Shown here in pieces: positions 23,248-31,204 of a DNA stretch of 50,300 bases. The notes below the pieces were generated by a model. The model had not been told where the DNA came from. It made no database searches and saw only the letters and a list, made by a program, of their open reading frames with translations. Origin of the DNA: Schlegelella_A sp038231215 (GTDB lineage Bacteria; Pseudomonadota; Gammaproteobacteria; Burkholderiales; Burkholderiaceae_C); NCBI GenBank assembly GCA_038231215.1, contig JBBRLS010000032.1, positions 1 through 50,300 of the forward strand. The letters run 5' to 3'. A program made the translations under genes and the position numbers. How positions within the stretch are numbered: position 1 is the first letter of the stretch; every line of letters starts with the position of its first letter.

Positions 23248-24363
23248 ATGCCCGCCGCCCAGTTCCGCCTCTTCGTCGACAACGTCGCCGCGAGCCCCGA
23301 GCAGCTCGCGTCGTTCTCGCGCATCCGCGTCGAGCAGGCGGTCGGCATGGCGGCGGCGGCCGAGCTGCAGCTCTCGCTGGTGCCCGACGCCGACGGCGTC
23401 TGGAGCGGCTTCGACGAGCCCTCGGCGCAGCCTTTCACGCGCGTGCGCATCGAGATCAAGCTCGACGACGCCGACTTCGTGCCGCTGCTCGACGGCCCGG
23501 TCGTCGGCCAGCGCTTCGAGCTCGACGCGCAGCCCGATTCGAGCAAGCTCGTCGTCATCGCCCACGACGACAGCGTGCTGCTCGACCGCGACGAGAAGGT
23601 CGTGGTGTTCGAGAACGTCGCGCTCGCCACGCTCGTGCAGAACCTGATCGAGGAGCCGGGCCTGACCGCGCGCGTGGCGCCAGGTCTGCCCGACGCGGCC
23701 TCCGCGGTCGATCGCTTCGTCGTCCAGCGCGGCACCAACATGCAGACGCTGCGCGCGCTGGCCAAGCGCTTCGGCATGTTCGTCTACGTCGAGCCGGGCG
23801 ACAGGCCGGGCCGGTCGGTCGGCGTGTTCGAGGCGGCGGCGGCGAAGGACGAGGGCCTGCCCGGCATCGTGCTGCTCGGCGCCGATCGCAACATCGCCAG
23901 CTTCAGCGCCGAGTTCGATGCGCTCCGGCCGCAGGCCGCGAAGGCCGGCATGGTGCGCGCCATCGACAAGGAGCAGCTCAGCGGCAACGCCGCCACCGCA
24001 AGCGAGATCGCGCTCGGCGACGAAGCGTCGCACGCCATCGTCACGGCGGCAACGACGCTGCTCAGCCAGACGCGCGAGGAGCAGAGCGACCTCGACGCCG
24101 CGACGGCCGCCGTCGTCGACATCTCGTCGTGGGCCTTCTCGGCCCGCGGCGAAGTCGACAGCGATCTCTATGCCGGCGTGCTGCGCCCCTATCGCAAGCT
24201 CACCGTCACCGGCGTCGGGCCGCAGCTCTCCGGCGACTACATGGTCGCGCGCGTGCTGCACGAGATCGACGATAGCGGCTACCGGCAGAGCTTCTCGCTC
24301 TCGCGCAACGCCCGCTCGGCCGGCGATGCGGGTGGCGGCGGCCCAGGCTCGGGAGTCTTCTGA
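23248..24363 (+). CDS. Baseplate hub protein, phage late control D (gpD) family
   Basis: This 371-residue protein has the gpD/VgrG-hub fold pattern: PAAQFRLFVDNVAASPEQLA at the N-terminus, FVVQRGTNMQTLRALAKRFG (the conserved helix, about residues 153-173) and a C-terminal block VTGVGPQLSGDYMVARVLHE. It would form the trimeric hub on which the spike sits and from which the tube grows. In Afp8 and VgrG the hub and spike are one polypeptide; here the spike is the next gene, as in phages P2 and Mu. The start codon of that gene overlaps this stop. Confidence 0.88.
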   Translation: MPAAQFRLFVDNVAASPEQLASFSRIRVEQAVGMAAAAELQLSLVPDADGVWSGFDEPSAQPFTRVRIEIKLDDADFVPLLDGPVVGQRFELDAQPDSSKLVVIAHDDSVLLDRDEKVVVFENVALATLVQNLIEEPGLTARVAPGLPDAASAVDRFVVQRGTNMQTLRALAKRFGMFVYVEPGDRPGRSVGVFEAAAAKDEGLPGIVLLGADRNIASFSAEFDALRPQAAKAGMVRAIDKEQLSGNAATASEIALGDEASHAIVTAATTLLSQTREEQSDLDAATAAVVDISSWAFSARGEVDSDLYAGVLRPYRKLTVTGVGPQLSGDYMVARVLHEIDDSGYRQSFSLSRNARSAGDAGGGGPGSGVF

Positions 24364-25079
24364 TGAACGACGGCGGCATCGAGCGTCTGGTCGTCGAGCT
24401 CGCGACGCAGACGCGCACGCGCTTCTACGGCAAGTACCGCGGCGTCGTGCAGGACGTGAACGATCCGGAAGGCCTGGCGCGGATCCGCGCCAACGTGCCC
24501 GAGGTGCTCGACACCGAGGTCTCGCCCTGGGCCTGGCCGTGCAGCACCTATGCCGGTCCCGACGTCGGCCTGCACGCGGTGCCACCGGTAGGAGCCGGCG
24601 TGTGGATCGAGTTCGAGGCCGGCGACCCGTCGCGGCCGATCTGGGTCGGCGGCTGGTGGGGCCGCGACGACCCGCCGAAGAACGAGCAGGGCAGCGCGGC
24701 CACGCCGCCGAAGAAGATCCTGAAGAGCGAGTCCGGGCTGCTGCTCGCCTTCGACGACGACGCGCACACCGCCACGCTCTCCGATCGCAACGGCAGCAAC
24801 CTGGTGACGATCAAGGTCGACGACGGTCAGGTCAAGGTGCTGGCCGCGACGAAGGTCGTCATCGAAGCGCCGCAGATCGAGCTCACCGACGGCGCCGCCC
24901 ATCCGCTCGTCTTCGGCGACGAACTGCTGCAGTACCTGAACCAGCTCGTGCAGATCTTCAGCACGCACACGCACGTCGGCGAGACGGTGCTCGGCATTCC
25001 GGTGACGCCGATGATTCCGACGCCGCCCTTTCCTCCGGCCACGCCCGCGCTGCTCTCGACGCGCGTGAAGACTGGCTGA
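24363..25079 (+). CDS. Baseplate spike protein (gp5/gpV/VgrG OB-fold type)
   Basis: This 238-residue spike has an N-terminal OB-fold of the gp5/VgrG type (YRGVVQDVNDPEGLARIRAN; then WPCSTYAGPDVGLHAVPPVG and GDPSRPIWVGGWWG). A short beta-helical repeat region (about 120-175) and a C-terminal segment with HTH (H202-T-H204) follow. In phage spikes such as P2 gpV an H-x-H pair near the tip binds iron; whether these histidines do so here is inference. No PAAR protein was found next to it. It would be the membrane-piercing tip of the machine. Confidence 0.88.
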   Translation: MNDGGIERLVVELATQTRTRFYGKYRGVVQDVNDPEGLARIRANVPEVLDTEVSPWAWPCSTYAGPDVGLHAVPPVGAGVWIEFEAGDPSRPIWVGGWWGRDDPPKNEQGSAATPPKKILKSESGLLLAFDDDAHTATLSDRNGSNLVTIKVDDGQVKVLAATKVVIEAPQIELTDGAAHPLVFGDELLQYLNQLVQIFSTHTHVGETVLGIPVTPMIPTPPFPPATPALLSTRVKTG

Positions 25080-25094
25080 GCGCGCGAGGCAACG

Positions 25095-25373
25095 ATGGCG
25101 AATCCCCTCACCGCAGGCACGGCGCGCAACCTCGGCGACGGCATGGCTGCGGCGATCGACGCGGCGATGCAGGAAGAGTGGCAGATCGCCTACGGCTCGC
25201 CCTTGCCCGGCGGCGCCGGCGAGCTCGACCGCAAGATCCTCTTCGCGGCAGTCGCCAAAGGCGTGCTGCGCTATCTCTACGCGCATCGCGCCGACCTGGT
25301 GACCGATGTCGTGCACGACGATGTCCTCAACGGTCACAGCCACCAGATGGCGTTCGACTTCACCGACTCATGA
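25095..25373 (+). CDS. Small hypothetical protein between spike and gp25 genes
   Basis: This 92-residue protein begins MANPLTAGTARNLGDGMAAA, has two helical stretches (DGMAAAIDAAMQEEWQIAYG; KILFAAVAKGVLRYLYAHR) and ends in HSHQMAFDFTDS. It does not look like a PAAR protein, although PAAR proteins are often encoded near this position. Such small proteins recur in tail-like loci with a split hub and spike, but no function is known. It is closely spaced with both neighbours (15 and 10 bases). Confidence 0.65.
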   Translation: MANPLTAGTARNLGDGMAAAIDAAMQEEWQIAYGSPLPGGAGELDRKILFAAVAKGVLRYLYAHRADLVTDVVHDDVLNGHSHQMAFDFTDS

Positions 25374-25383
25374 AAGCGATGCG

Positions 25384-25755
25384 ATGAACGGCCGCCACCT
25401 CGCCTTCCCGTTTCGCATCGGCAGCGACGGCCGCACGGCCGCGCCGGTCGATATCGCCGACCACGTGCGCGGCGAGCTGATCCAGCTTCTGCTCACGGCG
25501 CCCGGCGAGCGGCCGTTCCTGCCGTCGTTCGGCGCCGGCCTGAAGCGGCTCGTCTTCGAGCGCAACGACCCGGTCGCCGCCGGCCTGGCCAATGCGACGG
25601 TGAGCCGCAACCTCTCGAAATGGCTCGGTCAGCGCGTCGCCGTCGAGTCGCTCAAGGTCGATGCGATCGATTCCGAGCTCGACGTGCGGCTCAGCTATCG
25701 CATTGTCGCCACCGGCGAAGTGCGCGGCATGCGCCTGCAGGGCCCGAGCCGCTGA
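25384..25755 (+). CDS. Baseplate wedge protein gp25/gpW (lysozyme-like fold family)
   Basis: This 123-residue protein is a gp25-family baseplate subunit. The family core is clear: VRGELIQLLLTAPGERPFLP followed by FGAGLKRLVFE, and the C-terminal strand pair ELDVRLSYRIVATGEVRG. gp25 subunits form the inner baseplate ring that nucleates sheath assembly. ATG at 25384 lies ten bases after the preceding stop and gives MNGRHLAFPFRIGSDGRT. The next gene, a J-like wedge protein, is its known structural partner in T4 and Afp (gp25-gp6). Confidence 0.93.
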   Translation: MNGRHLAFPFRIGSDGRTAAPVDIADHVRGELIQLLLTAPGERPFLPSFGAGLKRLVFERNDPVAAGLANATVSRNLSKWLGQRVAVESLKVDAIDSELDVRLSYRIVATGEVRGMRLQGPSR

Positions 25756-25766
25756 GGCGAACTGCG

Positions 25767-28358
25767 ATGAACGCAATCCTCGATCCGGAAATGCTCGCCG
25801 ATCGCGCGAACACGCTCGACGGCCTGGGCAAGAACGGCTTCCGGCTCGCCTACGTCACGCTCGACCCGACCGATCCGCCGCTGTTCGCGACGCTCGACGT
25901 CGAGTTCGTCAACACGCAGGCGCTGGTGCCGCTGCCGCCGAAGGAGGCCTTCGTCGTCGAAGGCGGCGTGCGGCGCAACCGGTCGGCGGTGCTGGTCACG
26001 TCGGTCGCCGCCGTCGCCGGGCAACCCGACACACTGCGCCTGACCATCGAGCCGGTCGGTGATTACTCGACCTACACGCTCTCGACGACAGTGAGTTCGC
26101 TCGTGGCGCCGGGCGACGCCTTGCCGCGGGCGATGGACCCGCTCTTCAACGCCTTGCCTTTCAAGTTCCGGCCCGGCTGCTTCAACCTCTCGTGCGCGCC
26201 CGAGAAGTCGGGGCCGCCGCCAGCCGACATCGCGCCGGCGATCGGCTATCTCGCCCGCGACTACGACTCGTTTCGCCACGTGCTGATGAGCGCGATGTCC
26301 GCGCGCGTGCGCGGCTGGGCGCCGACCAGCGAGGCCGACCTCGACCAGGTGCTGATCGACCTCATCGCCGCGCGCGGCGATGAGCTGGCCGATGCGCACG
26401 ATCGCGTCATGGCCGAGCGCGCGATCGCGACGGCGAGGAAGCGCGTCTCGCTGGCCCGCCACGCACGCCTCGTCGACTATCACGTGCACCAGGGCCAGCA
26501 GGCGACGGCGACGCTGGTCGTCGAAGCGCTTGCCGGGCCACCGAGCGATCTGCCGCCGGCCCCCGAGATCGCCTGGGCCGTGTGCAACGGCAGGTCGTGG
26601 CAGGCCGACGACGCGGTCGTCTTCGCGACCTTCGCCGACCGGCCGCGCTGGCGGCGGCGCGTCTTTGCGGAGTTGAACCGGCTGCGCCTCTACGGCTGGG
26701 GCGGAACCGTCACCGCGCTGCCCAAGGGCGCGACCAGCGCCGACATCGTGCTGCTCATCGATCCGCCCGGTCCCGGCGTGCTGAGCCAGGCGCGCGCCTT
26801 GCGATTGCAGGATCTGCTGCGCGGCGACGCGGTCGAGCAGCAGGGCGCGCCTGCCGACGTCGATGCGAGCGTCGACCGGCTCGTCGTCGCCGAGGTGCTG
26901 AACCCCGACACCGGCACGCCCAACGGCCACCATCTCGACCGTCGCCAGGTGCTGCACCTCGTCGCCGGCACGGCGCGCGCCGAGGCGATGCAGGACCCGG
27001 TCACCGGCGACTGGTTCTGCCGCATCCGCTGGGCCGACGCCGACGCGTTGGCCGCCAACTTCTGCTTCGTCGCCGATTGCGGCGGCGTCGCCAAGGACGA
27101 CGTCAGCCTTTTCTTCGGCAATCTCGCCGAAGTCGCGCACGGTCGGCCGCACGAGACGATCTTCGTGCCGCAGGGCGGCCGTGCGGTGCTGCCGGTGAAC
27201 CCGGCGCTCGTCACGACCGACGCCGCCGAGTGGAGTGTCGCGACGCGGCCGAACGGCAGCGCCACCGTCGTCACGGGTGCCGTGGCGCGGCTGCCGCTCG
27301 ACCCGACCATCGCGGCGCTCGCCTACCGGCCGAGCGCCGCCGACGGTAGCGCGCCGCCGCGCTCGACCCTTGTCGTCGAAGTGACGAGCTTCGGCGCGAC
27401 ACGCGCCTGGGTCGAGCAGATCGACCTGATCGAAAGCGACGGCAGCCAGGAGCACTTCGTCGTCGAGACCGACGAAGACCAGGTGAGCCGGCTGCGCTTC
27501 GGCGACGGCATCAACGGCGCGCCCTTGCCGCCCGATGCGATCGTCACCTGCCGCTATCAAAGCGGGCAGGGCTTCTCAGGCAACGTCGGCGCCGACCGGC
27601 TGACGACGTCGAGCGTCGACGTCGCGGCGGTCTGGAATCCCTTCGACATCACGAACGGGCTCGAGCCCGAAGCGCGCGACGACATCGTGCGCCGCGCGCC
27701 CGAGGCCTATCGCGTCGTGCAGAAGCGCGCCGTGACGCTGGCCGACTACGCGAAGGCGGCCGAGGGCATCGCCGGCGTCTCGCATGCACGCGCCCGCTAT
27801 GCGTGGTGCGGCTCGTGGCGCGCCGCGCAGGTGGTGATCGACCCGGTCGGCGGCGCTGACCTCAGCGTCGACCTCGTCGATCGCCTCGAGGCGTCGCTCG
27901 ACGCCTTGCGCCTGATCGGCGACGACGTCGAGATCCGCGCCGCCGCCTATGTACCGCTCGACATCGAGCTCGTGCTCTGCGCCGACCCGGCCTACTGGAT
28001 CGAGGACCTGCGCGCCGAGCTGGAGGCCGAGTTCTCCGACGCGTGGACGGCGGACGGCCGGCCTGGCTTTTTCAACCCCGATGCCTGGACCTTCGGCCAG
28101 TCGCTGCATGCCAGCCAGGTGATCGGCCGCGCGCTCGCCGTGCAAGGCCTCGACAAGGTGCTGCAGCTCTCGATGCGCCGCTTCAATCCCGGCGCAGGCG
28201 GCGGCCTCGTCACCGTCACCCTCAAGCCCGGCGACCTGCCGATCGCGCAGGTGGCGACGCTGCCGATCGGACCTTTCGAGATCCTCGTCGTCGCCAACGA
28301 CCCGGACCGGCTCGAGCGCGGCCGCATCGTCTTCGATATCCGTGGAGGCAGGAAATGA
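25767..28358 (+). CDS. Baseplate assembly protein J-like (wedge 1)
   Basis: This 863-residue protein belongs to the baseplate J/gp47 group. The diagnostic motif RFGDGINGAPLPPDAIVTCR followed by YQSGQGFSGNVGAD lies near residue 577. The conserved post-J block PEAYRVVQKRAVTLADYAKA follows about 75 residues later. The N-terminal 150 residues are beta-rich and atypical; a helical block near residues 150-230 (GYLARDYDSFRHVLMSAMSA) is the usual wedge start. It corresponds best to the Afp11 position. The stop overlaps the ATG of a second J-like gene. Confidence 0.88.
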   Translation: MNAILDPEMLADRANTLDGLGKNGFRLAYVTLDPTDPPLFATLDVEFVNTQALVPLPPKEAFVVEGGVRRNRSAVLVTSVAAVAGQPDTLRLTIEPVGDYSTYTLSTTVSSLVAPGDALPRAMDPLFNALPFKFRPGCFNLSCAPEKSGPPPADIAPAIGYLARDYDSFRHVLMSAMSARVRGWAPTSEADLDQVLIDLIAARGDELADAHDRVMAERAIATARKRVSLARHARLVDYHVHQGQQATATLVVEALAGPPSDLPPAPEIAWAVCNGRSWQADDAVVFATFADRPRWRRRVFAELNRLRLYGWGGTVTALPKGATSADIVLLIDPPGPGVLSQARALRLQDLLRGDAVEQQGAPADVDASVDRLVVAEVLNPDTGTPNGHHLDRRQVLHLVAGTARAEAMQDPVTGDWFCRIRWADADALAANFCFVADCGGVAKDDVSLFFGNLAEVAHGRPHETIFVPQGGRAVLPVNPALVTTDAAEWSVATRPNGSATVVTGAVARLPLDPTIAALAYRPSAADGSAPPRSTLVVEVTSFGATRAWVEQIDLIESDGSQEHFVVETDEDQVSRLRFGDGINGAPLPPDAIVTCRYQSGQGFSGNVGADRLTTSSVDVAAVWNPFDITNGLEPEARDDIVRRAPEAYRVVQKRAVTLADYAKAAEGIAGVSHARARYAWCGSWRAAQVVIDPVGGADLSVDLVDRLEASLDALRLIGDDVEIRAAAYVPLDIELVLCADPAYWIEDLRAELEAEFSDAWTADGRPGFFNPDAWTFGQSLHASQVIGRALAVQGLDKVLQLSMRRFNPGAGGGLVTVTLKPGDLPIAQVATLPIGPFEILVVANDPDRLERGRIVFDIRGGRK

Positions 28359-31204
28359 GCTGCGACCACGACTGTGCGCGCGACCCGGCCTTCCCGCGCG
28401 CGATCTTCAATCGTCCCGGGTTGGATGCGATCGACTATCGCATCGGCGACTACGTCGCGATGCGAGCGCACATGCTGGCGCAGATCGATGCCGACCCCGC
28501 TCTCGCCGGCTGGACGCATCGCCTGCCCGACGATCCCGGCATCGCCCTGGTCGAGGCGGCGGCGATCGTCGGCGACATCCTCGCGCTCTACCAGGAGACC
28601 TACGCCAACGAGGCCTACCTGCGCACCGCGCAATGGCGCGATTCGGTGGCAGAACTGGTGCGCGTGCTCGGCTATCGGCTCGCGCCCGGGCTCGGCGGCA
28701 AGGCGCGCTTCGCGCTCGCCGTCAAGGGCGACAAGCCGGTCGCGATTCCGAAGGGCTTCGCGATCACCGCCAAGCTGCCCTCGGCGCCGAAGCCGGTGCA
28801 GTTCGAGACGACCGCGGCCTTCGACGCGCGACCGGCGCTCTCGAAGTTCCATCTCTACCGCCCGCGCTTCATCCCGCAGATCGTCAACGGCCTCGACACC
28901 TTCCAGCTCGACGCCGGCAACGAGCTCGCCCTCGCCAAGGGCGACCGCCTGCTCGTCGGCATGGCGAGCGGCACGACGCTGACGCACACGCAGATCCTGA
29001 TCGTCGAGAAAGTGACCGAGGCGTTCGGCGTGCGCATCGTCAAGACGAGCGGCCACGTCGCCTCGCTGCTCGGTGGTCACGTGTTCGGTCATATCGCGCC
29101 TGCGCTGACGCTCAATCCTGCAGCGCTCGCCACGCTGTCGCTTTCGGCACCCGCCGCGCCAGCGATTGCGATCGCGCCGATGCTTCCGTTCTCGCCGGCT
29201 TCGCTTCTCGCGTCGGCCAGTGCGCTGTCGAGCGGCATCTCGTTCCTCCCGGCGTTCTCGGGACTGCTCAACGCCGGCCTCGGCCTCGCGCTGCTCGACT
29301 CCGCAGCGTCGCTGCAGGCCTACAAGCTCGGCGCATCGGTGCGCCACTTCGGGCACAACGCGTCGGCCACGCGTGTCGCCATCGACGGCGACGGGCATGC
29401 CAGCGAAGTCGGCGTCCCCTACCTGCGCCGCCTCGACGCCAACCAGGGCGATCCTGCCGGCCCTGCGCTGAGGCCCGCGCAGTGGCCGCTCGAAGGCGAG
29501 GTGCCCGCCTTCAGCGCCGGCACCAAGGTGCTGGTCGAGGCCAATCTGTCGGCCAACGCCGATGGGTCGGCGGCACGCAAGCGCGTGCTCGAGCGCGGCA
29601 TCTCGCAGGTCGACCGGCAGTCGCTTGCCTGGGGCAGCCTGACCGGCGCGAGCACCGTGCTGCAGCTCGACGACGACCTGTCGATCACCGATTCGGGCAC
29701 GACGCTGCGCTACGCCGACATCCGCGGTGTCACCGTGCACTTGGTCGTCGGCGCAGGCTTCCGCATCCGCGCCGCGTCGCAGCCGACTGGCGCGACGAGT
29801 GGTCACGCGCTCGACTACTTCGGCAATCACGACGACGCGCTCGCGCTCGCCGAGCGGACGCTGCTGCTCGACCTGCCCGAAGGCCCGCATCCCGTGCAGG
29901 TGCAGGCCGTCGACGCGAGCGGAAGTGCCAGCGATCCGCGCTTCTACGCGCTGACGCTCGACAGCACGCTGACGCTCGCCGGGTTCGCGCACGACACGCC
30001 GACCGTCGATGTCTATGGCAATCTCGTCGACAGCACCGAAGGCAAGACCGAGGTCGATGCGCCCCTCGGCGACGGCGACGCGCGCGAGGTCTTCCAGACC
30101 TTCGCCCTGCCCAAGACGCCGCTCACCTATCTGCTCGACCCGGCGAGCTCGCCGCCGCAACTGCCCGAGCTCGAGATTCGCGTCGGCGGCGTGCTCCGGC
30201 AGCGCGTGACGAGCTTCTTCGGCCGCGGCCCGCGCGAGCCCCTCTACATCGTTCGCGAAGACAAGGACGGCAAGTCCTTCGTCCAGTTCGGCGACGGCCG
30301 CACCGGCGCGCGCCTGCCTTCGGGCAAGGGCAACGTCGTCGCGCACTGGCGCACCGGCAGCGGCGCGCACGGTTTGCCGGCCGGTAGCGACAAGCCTGCG
30401 GCAGCGAAACGCCTGCCCGGCTTCGACGACGTGTGGATGCTCGAGCCGGCGACCGGCGGCGCCGTGCCCGAGAGCGCCGCGAACGCGCGCCTCGCAGCGC
30501 CGGGCACGATGCAAAGCCTCGGCCGCATTGTCAGCCTGGCCGACTTCGAGGCCGAGGCCTTGTCGCTGCCGGGGGTGCTCAAGGCGCGTGCCGCGTGGCA
30601 GTTGCAGGACGGCGCACCGCTCGTCGTCCTGACCGTGCTGTGCGCGTCGGGCGAGGCCGCAGACGCGGCCGCGATCGACATCGCCCTGCGCCGCGCCCTG
30701 GCAGCGCGCGGGCCGGCGCGCTGGCCGCTCATGGTGCGCATCGGCGCGCGGCAACGCATCGTCATCGGCCTGGCGGTCGCCATCGATCCGACCTTGCGCG
30801 CCGACGACATCGCCGTTGCCATCTCGGCGGCACTCGGCATCGAAGACGACGATCCGGCCGACGACATCGATCTCGGCGCACGCGGCCTCTTGCACTGGCG
30901 CATGCGCAACTTCGGCGATGGCGTACACGGCTCGCAGATCCTGGCGGCGGTGCAGAACGTCGCCGGCGTGCGCTGGGTCGAGATCGATCGGCTGCAACTT
31001 GCGCCGGCCGCGCCGACCCTGGTCGCTGCGTCGACCTTGCCAATCGCACCGGGCTTGCCGGCGAGCCTGAGTGTCGGCGGCTTCGCCCGCGTCACGCCGC
31101 CCAGCCGGCGCAGCCTGCGCGCGCGCGCCGACCAGCTTTTCTCGCTGGCGCAAATGGGGCTCGCGATCCGCTTTGTCGCTGATCCCGAGGAGGCGTTGCC
31201 ATGA
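28355..31204 (+). CDS. Baseplate assembly protein J-like (wedge 2)
   Basis: This is a second, longer (949 residues) J-like wedge protein. The N-terminal helices (DDPGIALVEAAAIVGDILAL, YQETYANEAYLRTAQWRDSV) are typical. The J motif VQFGDGRTGARLPSGKGNVV is at about residues 643-662, followed by VSLADFEAEALSLPGVLKAR. Residues about 246-325 form an unusual Ala/Leu/Ser-rich hydrophobic stretch that looks inserted. Position fits Afp12, but the two proteins here share the J motif, so they may be an ancient duplication that diverged (inference). Both ends overlap neighbouring genes by four bases. Confidence 0.85.
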   Translation: MSCDHDCARDPAFPRAIFNRPGLDAIDYRIGDYVAMRAHMLAQIDADPALAGWTHRLPDDPGIALVEAAAIVGDILALYQETYANEAYLRTAQWRDSVAELVRVLGYRLAPGLGGKARFALAVKGDKPVAIPKGFAITAKLPSAPKPVQFETTAAFDARPALSKFHLYRPRFIPQIVNGLDTFQLDAGNELALAKGDRLLVGMASGTTLTHTQILIVEKVTEAFGVRIVKTSGHVASLLGGHVFGHIAPALTLNPAALATLSLSAPAAPAIAIAPMLPFSPASLLASASALSSGISFLPAFSGLLNAGLGLALLDSAASLQAYKLGASVRHFGHNASATRVAIDGDGHASEVGVPYLRRLDANQGDPAGPALRPAQWPLEGEVPAFSAGTKVLVEANLSANADGSAARKRVLERGISQVDRQSLAWGSLTGASTVLQLDDDLSITDSGTTLRYADIRGVTVHLVVGAGFRIRAASQPTGATSGHALDYFGNHDDALALAERTLLLDLPEGPHPVQVQAVDASGSASDPRFYALTLDSTLTLAGFAHDTPTVDVYGNLVDSTEGKTEVDAPLGDGDAREVFQTFALPKTPLTYLLDPASSPPQLPELEIRVGGVLRQRVTSFFGRGPREPLYIVREDKDGKSFVQFGDGRTGARLPSGKGNVVAHWRTGSGAHGLPAGSDKPAAAKRLPGFDDVWMLEPATGGAVPESAANARLAAPGTMQSLGRIVSLADFEAEALSLPGVLKARAAWQLQDGAPLVVLTVLCASGEAADAAAIDIALRRALAARGPARWPLMVRIGARQRIVIGLAVAIDPTLRADDIAVAISAALGIEDDDPADDIDLGARGLLHWRMRNFGDGVHGSQILAAVQNVAGVRWVEIDRLQLAPAAPTLVAASTLPIAPGLPASLSVGGFARVTPPSRRSLRARADQLFSLAQMGLAIRFVADPEEALP

